Below are positions 28,518 through 36,947 of a stretch of 64,000 bases of DNA, piece after piece. The notes under the pieces were generated by a model. That model was not told where the DNA came from. It did not search any database and worked only from the letters and a program-made list of their open reading frames with translations. This DNA comes from DATBVX01 sp963724625 (GTDB lineage: Bacteria; Pseudomonadota; Gammaproteobacteria; Steroidobacterales; Steroidobacteraceae). The stretch lies in NCBI GenBank assembly GCA_963724625.1, contig CAVRVO010000004.1:310001-374000 (forward strand), read 5' to 3'. The translations under genes were made by a program, and so were the position numbers. Position 1 is the first letter of the stretch, and each line of letters starts with the position of its first letter.

Positions 28518-30371
28518 ATGCATCGCTCAACCACGACCCTCGGACGCATCGCGACTATCGGACTTGCGGTGCTTGGACTTGCCGCATGTCAACAGAAGCC
28601 TGCGGGAACCGAGGCGAAGGCGGAAACCGCCGACGAGTTCATCGCGCGCGTGAATCGCGAGATGCTCGAGATTGGCAAGGAACTCAATGCCGCGCAGTGG
28701 GTGCAACAGACCTACATCACCGACGATACGCAGATGCTCAGCGCGAAGGCGAACGAGCGCTATCTGGAATATTTCGGCCACGCGGTTGAACAGGCCAAGC
28801 GCTTCGATGCCAAACAGGTTTCCAATCCCGACACCGCGCGATCGCTGGAGCTTCTGAAGCTTGGCGTCGCCGCCAGTATCTTCGCACCTGCGCCGAGCGA
28901 TCCAGTCAAGCGTGCCGAACTCACCGCCATTCTCGCCAAGCTCGATGCGATGTACGGCGCGGGCAAATACTGTCCCAAAGGCCCGGATTCCTGCCTGCAC
29001 ATCGATGAGCTCTCCAGGACCATCGCCAAGAGCCGTGATTACGATGAGCTGACCGAAGCCTGGAAAGGCTGGCACAGCATCGCTCCACCGATGCGGGCGG
29101 ACTACGCGCGCTTCGTAGATCTCGCCAATGAAGGCGCGCGCGAACTCGGTTTCAAGGACCTGGGCGCCATGTGGCGCGCCGGCTACGACATGACGCCGGA
29201 AGCCTTCGAACAAGAAACCGAACGCCTTTGGGCACAGGTTCAACCGCTTTACCTGGATCTGCACTGCTACGCGCGAGCACAGCTGGCCAAGAAGTATGGC
29301 GAGACGCGCGTACCGGCCGGGAAACCAATCCCGGCGCAACTGCTCGGTAATCTCTGGGCGCAGCAATGGGACAAGGTGTATGACCTGATGGCGCCCTACC
29401 CGGGCATAGCCGATCTGGATGTCGACAAGGCGCTGCAGGCGCAGAAGTACGATGCCAAGCGCATGACGCAGTCAGCGGAGGCCTTCTACTTGTCGCTCGG
29501 CTTTCCAAAGCTCCCGCAGACCTTCTGGCAGCGCTCGATGCTCACGCGCCCACGCGATCGGGAAGTCCTTTGCCATGCGAACGCCTGGACAATGGACGGC
29601 AAGGACGATGTGCGCATCAAGACGTGCATCGAGCCGACGGACGAGGATCTGCGCACGGTCTATCACGAGCTGGGACACGTGTATTACTACCTCTCGTATC
29701 GCGACCAGCCCTTCCTGTTCCAGAACGGCGCGAACGACGGTTTCCACGAAGCGATCGGCGACACCGTCGTGCTGTCGATGACGCCGCAATATCTGCATAC
29801 GATCAAGCTGGTCGGCGATGTGAAGCCCGGTCACGACGCACTCATCAATCAGCAGATGAAACTCGCGCTGGAGCGCGTCGCGTTCCTGCCGTTCGGCAAG
29901 CTCATCGACCAATGGCGGTGGAAGGTGTTCTCAGGTGAAGTCACACCCGCCAACTACAACCAAGCTTGGTGGCAGTTGCGCGAGAAGTACCAGGGTGTGG
30001 CGCCGCCGATGCCGCGTTCTGAGGCTGATTTCGACCCGGGTGCCAAAGCACACATCCCCGGCAACACCCCGTACACGCGCTACTTCCTGTCATTCATCCT
30101 GCAGTTCCAGTTCCACCGTGCGCTTTGTCAGGCCGCGGGTTTTCATGGCCCGCTGCACGAGTGCTCGAACTACGGCAACGCCGAAGCGGGCAAAAAGTTC
30201 GCGGCCATGCTCGCGGTTGGCGAGAGCCGCCCGTGGCAGGAGACGCTGGAGAAACTCACCGGCACGCGCGACATGGATGCGAGTGCGATCGTCGAATATT
30301 TCGCGCCGCTGCAAGAGTGGCTGAAAGAGAAGAACCAGGGACAGAAGTGTGGCTGGACGCCTGAGGGCTGA
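28518..30371 (+). CDS. M2 family metallopeptidase (ACE-like dipeptidyl carboxypeptidase), lipoprotein
   Basis: A 617-residue zinc peptidase with a lipoprotein signal (lipobox LAAC, Cys24). The zinc site HELGH is at 383-387 with the third ligand Glu411 in HEAIGD; the downstream YLSFILQFQFHRALCQAAG and the SYRDQPFL region are M2 features. M2 enzymes release C-terminal dipeptides from oligopeptides, as angiotensin-converting enzyme does. As a lipoprotein it would work in the periplasm, feeding the neighbouring peptide transporters. ATG with GGAGAG about seven bases upstream. Confidence 0.94.
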   Translation: MHRSTTTLGRIATIGLAVLGLAACQQKPAGTEAKAETADEFIARVNREMLEIGKELNAAQWVQQTYITDDTQMLSAKANERYLEYFGHAVEQAKRFDAKQVSNPDTARSLELLKLGVAASIFAPAPSDPVKRAELTAILAKLDAMYGAGKYCPKGPDSCLHIDELSRTIAKSRDYDELTEAWKGWHSIAPPMRADYARFVDLANEGARELGFKDLGAMWRAGYDMTPEAFEQETERLWAQVQPLYLDLHCYARAQLAKKYGETRVPAGKPIPAQLLGNLWAQQWDKVYDLMAPYPGIADLDVDKALQAQKYDAKRMTQSAEAFYLSLGFPKLPQTFWQRSMLTRPRDREVLCHANAWTMDGKDDVRIKTCIEPTDEDLRTVYHELGHVYYYLSYRDQPFLFQNGANDGFHEAIGDTVVLSMTPQYLHTIKLVGDVKPGHDALINQQMKLALERVAFLPFGKLIDQWRWKVFSGEVTPANYNQAWWQLREKYQGVAPPMPRSEADFDPGAKAHIPGNTPYTRYFLSFILQFQFHRALCQAAGFHGPLHECSNYGNAEAGKKFAAMLAVGESRPWQETLEKLTGTRDMDASAIVEYFAPLQEWLKEKNQGQKCGWTPEG

Positions 30372-30387
30372 TCAGGAGCAACTTCGA

Positions 30388-32349
30388 ATGAACACGACCA
30401 CCGCACCTGCGCCGCAACTCACCTTCCGCGCCGTACTGCTCGCCATCATCCTCGCGATGCTGCTGGCCGCGGCCAATACCTACCTCGGCCTGTTCGCTGG
30501 CCTCACTATCGCCTCGGCCATTCCTGCGGCGGTGGTGTCGATGGGCGTACTGCGTGCCCTGGGCGGTGGCCACATCCTCGAGAACAACATCGTTCAGACC
30601 GGCGCCTCCGCCGCCGCCTCCATCGCGGCCGGTGTGATCTTCACGATTCCAGCGCTCGTAATCCTCGGCTACTGGAGCGACTTCAAGTACATGTGGGTGT
30701 TCGCGATCGCAGGCCTCGGCGGCATCCTGGGCGTGCTGTTCTCGGTGCCCTTGCGCCGCGCGCTGATCCTCGAGCAGAAACTCGCGTTTCCCGAAGGGAA
30801 GGCGGCGGCTGAGGTGCTCCGCGCCGGGGAAAATCCGGAGCAAGGCGTGAAGCTGCTGGCCGGTTCCGCGTTATTGGGGGGAATTGTCAAACTGGGCGCC
30901 ACGAGCGGTTTGCGGGTCATTCCAGATACGGCTGCTGCGGCCACTTACGTCGGCAAGGGAATTGCCTACTTCGCGACCAACCTGTCGCCGGCGCTCTTCG
31001 GCGTGGGCTACATCGTCGGCCTGAACGTCGGCATCGTGATCATGGCCGGCGGAGTCATCTCCTGGAATATCGCGATGCCGATCTACGCCGCGTACTTCCT
31101 GGACGGCAATGCGGAGCTCGCGGCCAGGGTGGCAGGTCTCGCCGCGGAAGACGCTGCATACGCCATGTGGTCGGCGCAGATTCGTTACCTGGGTGTCGGC
31201 GCCATGTTGATCGGTGGCGTCTGGACGCTGATCTCGCTGCGCAAGTCGCTTCTCTCGGGAGTTCGCAGCGGCCTCGCGGCGACCAGGGCCGGCGCCTCGC
31301 GCGCGGTCTCACACACCGAGCAGGACCTGCCGATGAAGGGCGTGCTGATCGGCATCGTGCTCTTCACGCTGCCGCTCTTCGGGCTCTACCAGGCGATCGT
31401 GGGAAGCCTGGCGGTGAGCGTACCCATGACGATCATCATGATCGTGGCCGGGTTCCTGTTCTGCTCTGTGTCCGCGTACATGGCGGGACTCGTCGGCTCT
31501 TCCAACAATCCGGTTTCGGGCATCACCATTTCAACCATCCTGTTTGCCTCCGTGGTCCTGATCTTCCTGATGGGCCGCGATGCGCCGCTCGGGCCCGTTG
31601 CCGCGATCATGATCGGTGCCGTCGTGTGCTGCGCAGCCGCGGTCGCCGGCGACAATCTGCAGGACCTCAAGGCGGGTCAGCTGGTGGGCGCGACGCCCTG
31701 GCGTCAGCAGGTGATGCTGGCTGTCGGCGCCGTCTCGTGCGCGCTGATCATGGCCCCGGTGCTCAATCTCCTGGAGCACGCGTATGGCATAGGCGTGCCG
31801 AGCGAGGCACATCCGCGGCCGCTGCTGGCGCCGCAAGCGACCCTGATGGCTTCGGTTTCGAAGGGCATGTTCGGGGGCGTGCTGCCCTGGACAATGGTAT
31901 GGATCGGCGTGGCGATCGGCGCCGTCATCATCATCATCGATCAGATTCTCAACGCCCGTGGGTCGCGCTTTCGTGTACCCGTGTTGGGCGCGGCAGTGGG
32001 AATCTACCTGCCGCTCGAATACACCGTGCCGATCTTTCTCGGCGGCCTTCTGACCTACATCGTAGAGCGCATCGCGCGCGTGCCGGATGATCCGGATGCG
32101 AAGGAGAAACTGCACCGGCGCGGCGTGCTGTTTGCCGCGGGTCTCATCACGGGCGAAGCATTGATGGGAATCATCATTGCCTTCGCGATCGTCGCTTCCC
32201 GGCATGCCGATGTCCTCGCTCTTCCTGAGAGATTTCAGCCCACCCAATGGGGCGAAATGCTCGGCCTCGTCATCCTTGGAGGCATCGCCTGGCTGATGTA
32301 TCGGACGGCACTCAAGAGCGGCGCCGGGCAGCCCAGTCACGACAGATAG
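30388..32349 (+). CDS. OPT family oligopeptide transporter
   Basis: A 653-residue membrane protein with about 14-16 hydrophobic segments. Family features: NTYLGLFAGLTIASAIPAAV, LGGGHILENNIVQTGASAAA, SSNNPVSGITISTILFAS and GDNLQDLKAGQLVGATPWRQQ. Bacterial OPT proteins import oligopeptides or metal-chelate complexes. The ATG at 30388 has AGGAG nine bases upstream; the open frame extends 13 codons back into the peptidase gene. 16 bases after the M2 gene, so probably one operon. Confidence 0.93.
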   Translation: MNTTTAPAPQLTFRAVLLAIILAMLLAAANTYLGLFAGLTIASAIPAAVVSMGVLRALGGGHILENNIVQTGASAAASIAAGVIFTIPALVILGYWSDFKYMWVFAIAGLGGILGVLFSVPLRRALILEQKLAFPEGKAAAEVLRAGENPEQGVKLLAGSALLGGIVKLGATSGLRVIPDTAAAATYVGKGIAYFATNLSPALFGVGYIVGLNVGIVIMAGGVISWNIAMPIYAAYFLDGNAELAARVAGLAAEDAAYAMWSAQIRYLGVGAMLIGGVWTLISLRKSLLSGVRSGLAATRAGASRAVSHTEQDLPMKGVLIGIVLFTLPLFGLYQAIVGSLAVSVPMTIIMIVAGFLFCSVSAYMAGLVGSSNNPVSGITISTILFASVVLIFLMGRDAPLGPVAAIMIGAVVCCAAAVAGDNLQDLKAGQLVGATPWRQQVMLAVGAVSCALIMAPVLNLLEHAYGIGVPSEAHPRPLLAPQATLMASVSKGMFGGVLPWTMVWIGVAIGAVIIIIDQILNARGSRFRVPVLGAAVGIYLPLEYTVPIFLGGLLTYIVERIARVPDDPDAKEKLHRRGVLFAAGLITGEALMGIIIAFAIVASRHADVLALPERFQPTQWGEMLGLVILGGIAWLMYRTALKSGAGQPSHDR

Positions 32350-32380
32350 AACATCAAATATTGTAGTCTGGGTCTGATTG

Positions 32381-32442
32381 TTGACAGATTAGCTGTCAAT
32401 TTGGCCTTAGCTGGGGCGCAATCCGCGCCCGCTTGCGGGCGC
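32381..32442. repeat. Two inverted repeats in the OPT / small membrane protein convergent gap
   Basis: TTGACAG-ATTAG-CTGTCAA (32381-32399) is a 7-bp hairpin followed by TTTGG; GCGCCCGC-TT-GCGGGCGC (32425-32442) is an 8-bp hairpin with a minimal loop ending five bases before the minus-strand gene. Either may stop convergent transcription. No long T-run. Confidence 0.4.
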
Positions 32443-32446
32443 AGCG

Positions 32447-32815
32447 CTAACGTTTGACGACTTCGATCTTGCCCTTCGAGCCGATGAACCACGACGCGAC
32501 CCAAGCCGTGATGCTCACGATCAGCGCGGTCCAGAACGCAGGCCCGAAGCCGTCCAGATTGAACCCCGGCAGGAACCACGCGACGAGTCCAACCATCGCC
32601 GCATTGATGACCAGCAGAAACAGGCCAAGGGTCACGATCGTGAAGGGGAAGGTGAGGATAATGGCCAGGGGACGCACGATCGCATTGACGATCCCGAGTA
32701 GGAGGCCGGCGATTACCAGTGTGCCGGCGCTGTCGATATGGACACCACTCACCCATTCCGTCGCGAGCCACAGGCCGAGTGCCGCGATCAATGCGCGCAG
32801 GATGAAGCCGGTCAT
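32447..32815 (-). CDS. Small four-helix membrane protein, phage-holin-family (PF04020-like)
   Basis: A 122-residue protein with four membrane helices and the family segments GILNAIVRP-like (LLGIVNAIVRPLAIILTFPF) and LGLFLLVINAAMVGLVAWF. Such proteins are widespread in bacterial chromosomes and are not proven holins. Start at the ATG giving MTGFILRALI; 15 codons are open upstream. Lies after the SEC-C gene on the same strand. Confidence 0.85.
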   Translation of the reverse strand: MTGFILRALIAALGLWLATEWVSGVHIDSAGTLVIAGLLLGIVNAIVRPLAIILTFPFTIVTLGLFLLVINAAMVGLVAWFLPGFNLDGFGPAFWTALIVSITAWVASWFIGSKGKIEVVKR

Positions 32816-32832
32816 GGCATCAAGCCTCCCGG

Positions 32833-33045
32833 TTACGCGGCGTCTGCCGCTCCGTGGCACTTCTTGAACTTGCGGCCACTGCCGCAGAAACAGGGATCGT
32901 TGCGGCCTGGTTTCGGTGTCTCGCGGCGATAGGGGGTCTGATCGGCGCGATGGTGGCCATCGCCATTCTCGTGATCGTGGTCATGATCGTGACTGCAGTC
33001 CGGGCCGTGCACGTGCGCGGCCTGCCCTTCCTTCGGTGTGGACAT
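32833..33045 (-). CDS. SEC-C motif metal-binding protein with His-rich N-terminus
   Basis: A 70-residue protein whose last third is a SEC-C motif, PGRNDPCFCGSGRKFKKCHG, the zinc-binding tail of SecA. The first half is rich in His and Asp (CSHDHDHDHENGDGHH), a likely additional metal-binding stretch. No larger SecA domain is present. It starts six bases after the ctpA stop and may bind zinc or chaperone metals; the exact role is unknown. Confidence 0.88.
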   Translation of the reverse strand: MSTPKEGQAAHVHGPDCSHDHDHDHENGDGHHRADQTPYRRETPKPGRNDPCFCGSGRKFKKCHGAADAA

Positions 33046-33051
33046 GCTTTC

Positions 33052-34290
33052 TTAGTGCTGCTCGGCCTTGCTCTGGCGAATCACGCCGTCGTCCTTGAGC
33101 TTGGCCAACGCAATACTGATCTCGGCATCGCGCTCGAGCAGCGCGCGACCTGACACTCCATCCAGCGGGTTCTGATCCTTGTCGACCACGATGTCCGGCG
33201 TGATCCCTTTCTGCTGGATAGATGCCCCGGATGGGGTGTAGTAGCGCGAGGTTGTGAGCTTGATGGCGCGTCCGTCCGACAGTGGCATCACAGTCTGCAC
33301 GGAGCCCTTGCCGAAGGTCGTTCGCCCGATGAGTGTTGCCCGGGCGTGATCCTTGAGCGCACCGGCGACGATTTCCGAAGCTGAGGCCGAGCCTGCGTTC
33401 ACCAGCACTACCAGATCCGCACCGTCGAGCTGGTCTCCAGGCGTTGCATCCATCTCGAACTTGGAGTCCGGCGCGCGGCCGTTCGCAGTCACGATAGGGC
33501 CGTCATCGATGAACGCATCTGAAACGGCGACCGCCGCCTCGAGTACCCCGCCCGGATTGTTGCGCAGATCGAGCACCAGCCCATTGAGCTTGCCGTGCGG
33601 GCTTGAGCTTTTCAGGGTTGCGATGGCCTTGCTGAGATCCCCACCCGTCGTTTCGCTGAAGTGGGTGATGCGGACATAGCCGTAGCCGGGCTCGAGGAGC
33701 TCAGACTTCACGCTATGAACCTGGACGTTGGAGCGTTCCAGCATGAAATCCACCGGAGCTTCGGTGCCGGCTCGCTTCACCGTGACCTTCACGCTGGTGC
33801 CGGCCTTGCCCCGCATGCGGCTAATAGCGTCATTCAGGCCCGAGGTGTCGATAGGCACACCATCGATGGCCACGATCATGTCCCCAGGGTGGATACCGGC
33901 TTTGGCAGCCGAGGTTCCATCGATCGGCGCTACGACCTTGACCCCTTCGTCTTCCATCGTGACTTCGATTCCGACACCCGAATAGTTGCCCGTGGTGCTG
34001 ATGCGGATCTCGTCGTACTCGTCGCTGTCGAGGAACGCCGAATGCGGATCGAGGGCTGACACCATTCCGCGGATCGCGCTTTCCATCAGGTCGTGATCGT
34101 CGACTTTGTCGACGTAGTCCTGCTTGACGCGCTCCAGCACCTCGGCAAGCAGGCGTGCGTCCTCCCAGGGAAGGGTCTCGGAGTTCTGCGGGGGGTCCCG
34201 GTCCGCGAGCACCCCGCGAGACAAAGACAGAGAAACCCCAATCGCCACTCCAGCGAGAAGGATCACAAGCGTGCGGAATTTCATCGACAT
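33052..34290 (-). CDS. ctpA: Carboxy-terminal processing protease, S41 family
   Basis: A 412-residue periplasmic serine protease with a signal peptide (about residues 1-28). A PDZ domain (GVGIEVTMEDEGVKVVAPIDGT) precedes the S41 domain; the nucleophile Ser is in VNAGSASASEIVAGAL and the general-base Lys in GRTTFGKGSVQTVMPL. CtpA-type proteases trim cell-wall hydrolases and other periplasmic proteins. In related genomes it directly follows envC; here an EAL gene lies between them. Confidence 0.95.
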   Translation of the reverse strand: MSMKFRTLVILLAGVAIGVSLSLSRGVLADRDPPQNSETLPWEDARLLAEVLERVKQDYVDKVDDHDLMESAIRGMVSALDPHSAFLDSDEYDEIRISTTGNYSGVGIEVTMEDEGVKVVAPIDGTSAAKAGIHPGDMIVAIDGVPIDTSGLNDAISRMRGKAGTSVKVTVKRAGTEAPVDFMLERSNVQVHSVKSELLEPGYGYVRITHFSETTGGDLSKAIATLKSSSPHGKLNGLVLDLRNNPGGVLEAAVAVSDAFIDDGPIVTANGRAPDSKFEMDATPGDQLDGADLVVLVNAGSASASEIVAGALKDHARATLIGRTTFGKGSVQTVMPLSDGRAIKLTTSRYYTPSGASIQQKGITPDIVVDKDQNPLDGVSGRALLERDAEISIALAKLKDDGVIRQSKAEQH

Positions 34291-34423
34291 TCTGGGAGTC
34301 CCGGCAGAAGTGCGAGTGGGAATTGCAGGGGAATACTACAGCCCGGGACCATGGCCACCAACAAAAAGGCGCTGACCATTCATCGCCCGCTCAACGGCAA
34401 AGCGTTATGTTGCGCTGCAAGAA

Positions 34424-36652
34424 TCAGGCGGAAGAGACCGCAATGACCGGTCCCTGGCCGGTCTCAGAAACCGGATCGCGCGGCGCAGGCTGGCCCAAGC
34501 CCTTCAGAAGCGGCAGCTCCTTCAGCATCTGCGCAAGTGGTTGCGGCTTGCCCAGGCAAAAGCCCTGCCCGTAATCGACACCCAATGAGGTGACGCGGCG
34601 GCGAATCTCGTCGGTCTCCACGTATTCAGCCACCGTTTCCATGCTCATTGTCTTGGCGAGCTGCGCAATGGCGCGCACCATCGATTGCGAGCGAGGATCG
34701 ATGATCACGTCACGTACGAAACTGCCATCGATCTTGAGCATCGATACCGGCAACGCCTTGAGATAGGCGAGGGAGCTGAATCCTGTTCCGAAGTCATCGA
34801 GCGCGAACTGGCAGCCGATCTCGCGCAGCCGCTCCATGAAGGTCTCGGCGCGACCCATGTTGGCGACCGCAGCGGTTTCGGTGAGCTCGAAGCAGAACGA
34901 TTCGCTCGGCAGACCGCAGTTGCTCACGGCATTCTCGACGAAATCGGCAAAATCCGGCTGTGCGATCGATTGGCCGGAAAGGTTGATCGTGAAGCAGATC
35001 GAGTGCTCGCGCAGCAGCGAGGCATGTTCGGACACGGTCTGCACTGCGTGTTCCACGACCCAACGGTCGATCGCCGGCATGAGCTGGTAGCGCGCTGCCG
35101 CCGAGAGGAATTTTTCCGGCGGAATGCTGTGACCGTCGTCCGCGATCATGCGCAGCAGAAGCTCGAAATGCGGATCCTTGCCCGCGTCCTGAAGCGGCAC
35201 GATCGGCTGCAGATCGAGACGAAAGCGCCCGGTCCGCAGCGCGTCACGCAGCTGCGCCGCGACGCCGATGTCGGTGTGACGCCGAATGATGCTGACGTCC
35301 GCTTCCTCGTAAATCTCCACGCGGTTTCGCCCGCGATCTTTGGCAGCCTTGCACGCGACTTCAGCCGCTGCCATCGCATGTGCGAGCTTGGCCTGCGAGC
35401 CCGCCAGCGCGACCACGCCGATGCTCAGCGAAACGTCCGGAGAGCTGTCCTTGCTGCCTTCGGCGCGCAGTAGCCGTGCGCCGTCACAGAGCTTGCGGGC
35501 CACGGCGGTTCCCGTATCCAGATCGCAGTCCGGCAGCAGCAGCGCAAAGCGGTCGCCGGCGAGGCGCGCACTGACGGCCCGCGTATGGTGCGTGCGGCGA
35601 ACCAGCTCCGCCACGCGTGCGATCACGGCATCGCCGATGTGCATGCCGAAGTTCTCGTTGATCAGGTGCATCTGGTCGATGTCGATATACACCAGACTGT
35701 GCGTTTCGCTGCCGGCACGGGTCAGGTTCGCGTTCGCGTGGCGTTCGAACGCCGGGCGCGTGAGCAGGCCGGTGGCGCCGTCGTAATTGGCCTGCAGGAC
35801 GGCGGCGGTCTTGCGCGCCAACAGACGTGCGATGCGCGTGTGGCGGTGATCAAAGTCATCCATGTCCTCAGTGCGAAAGAGCGCGAAGAAGCCGACCACG
35901 CGGCTCGAGCTCTGCCGGACCGGGCAGGAGAGGATCTTGTACGGAAGCGCGGTGGGCGCACTGCTCGCAACCACTTTGTTCACGACCAGGGTCTTGCCCT
36001 GCAGTTGCGCCCAGGTCAGCAGGTGCCGATGAGTGCGCGTGAGTACTTCGGCACTCTGCGCCGCCGGCGCACCTTGGCCCGCGCGGCAGATCGCAATGCC
36101 TTTCTCCGGAATCACCAGCGCACCGAACGGACAGCCGAGATGCTCAATGCTTCGCTGTACGATCCAGCGCAGCTCGTCGGTGTCATCTTCGGTTTCTTCG
36201 GTCTCTGCCTGCGCGTCCGACGTAATCGAGAGCAGCAGGTCGAGATCCTTGTCGCGCACTTCGAGACTGCGATTGAGCGAACCGATGCTTTCCTGCGCAA
36301 TCAGCTCGCGCTGCAGGCATTCGAGCGCCGGGCGCAACAGGCTGTGCACGAAAGACCAGGGGCGCGACTCGCCGCTGTCGGAGCGGCAGGTCACACACAG
36401 CAGGGCGATCAGCTCGCCCGATTCCTCGCAGAGCCGAAAGAGATAGACCGGGGTGCCGTCATCAAGCAGCCGGAAGAGACCCTCTTCCGCACCGGCTACG
36501 GCGTGGCGCGCTTCGGCGATGAGGGACGACAGATCGTGGCTGACGACAGCGGAGCTGGACCAGTACTTCTCAGCGGCGGGCCCAATAATGTCGATGCTGA
36601 GCGCGCGCGGCAGCAGCATCTTGACGAGCTGGCCGTAGGGCTCGAGCGACAT
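34424..36652 (-). CDS. GAF-GGDEF-EAL protein, probable cyclic-di-GMP phosphodiesterase
   Basis: A 742-residue soluble protein. The N-terminal half has a sensory region and a GAF-like part (about residues 150-280 from this start), then a GGDEF domain whose active-site motif reads AGDRF in place of GGDEF, so cyclase activity is unlikely. The EAL domain keeps FELLLRM (the EAL glutamate), TINLSGQS, FELTET, ALDDFGTGFSS, MLKIDGSFV, ETVAEYVE and the YGQGFCLGKP region, all key catalytic and metal residues, so hydrolysis of c-di-GMP is expected. The start chosen begins MSLEPYGQLVK; an upstream GTG at 36754 would add 34 residues including CACGGCGG. It lies between envC and ctpA on the same strand. Confidence 0.88.
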   Translation of the reverse strand: MSLEPYGQLVKMLLPRALSIDIIGPAAEKYWSSSAVVSHDLSSLIAEARHAVAGAEEGLFRLLDDGTPVYLFRLCEESGELIALLCVTCRSDSGESRPWSFVHSLLRPALECLQRELIAQESIGSLNRSLEVRDKDLDLLLSITSDAQAETEETEDDTDELRWIVQRSIEHLGCPFGALVIPEKGIAICRAGQGAPAAQSAEVLTRTHRHLLTWAQLQGKTLVVNKVVASSAPTALPYKILSCPVRQSSSRVVGFFALFRTEDMDDFDHRHTRIARLLARKTAAVLQANYDGATGLLTRPAFERHANANLTRAGSETHSLVYIDIDQMHLINENFGMHIGDAVIARVAELVRRTHHTRAVSARLAGDRFALLLPDCDLDTGTAVARKLCDGARLLRAEGSKDSSPDVSLSIGVVALAGSQAKLAHAMAAAEVACKAAKDRGRNRVEIYEEADVSIIRRHTDIGVAAQLRDALRTGRFRLDLQPIVPLQDAGKDPHFELLLRMIADDGHSIPPEKFLSAAARYQLMPAIDRWVVEHAVQTVSEHASLLREHSICFTINLSGQSIAQPDFADFVENAVSNCGLPSESFCFELTETAAVANMGRAETFMERLREIGCQFALDDFGTGFSSLAYLKALPVSMLKIDGSFVRDVIIDPRSQSMVRAIAQLAKTMSMETVAEYVETDEIRRRVTSLGVDYGQGFCLGKPQPLAQMLKELPLLKGLGQPAPRDPVSETGQGPVIAVSSA

Positions 36653-36947
36653 GTTCAGAGTCGTGCTGGTCTGGTTCGAGTTTTCCACTGCCCCGCCACA
36701 TCCGCCACAGGCGCAACCGATCGCGGCCGCCGCAGCGCCAGGGCGAACAATCACTTATTCGAGTGCTGACAATCCTTGACGAGGTTGGCGATTCGACAGA
36801 TCTCGGTGTGTAAGTTGCGGAGATTGCGAGCTAATCCGCATTCGCGAGACTGCGCGGGCAGGCTGGCATCAGCAGCCAAAACCGGGCCGGTGGTTGAACT
36901 TAAGCAGGTCGACACAGGCACGGAATGCGACGCCCATCACACACGCT

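Noticed and set aside
27046..28653. Long plus-strand open frame overlapping the POT gene
   Set aside because: Out of frame with the clear POT protein, Arg- and His-rich composition, no motifs; a high-GC shadow.
35585..36769. Long plus-strand open frame opposite the EAL gene
   Set aside because: Antisense to intact EAL motifs; no domain seen.
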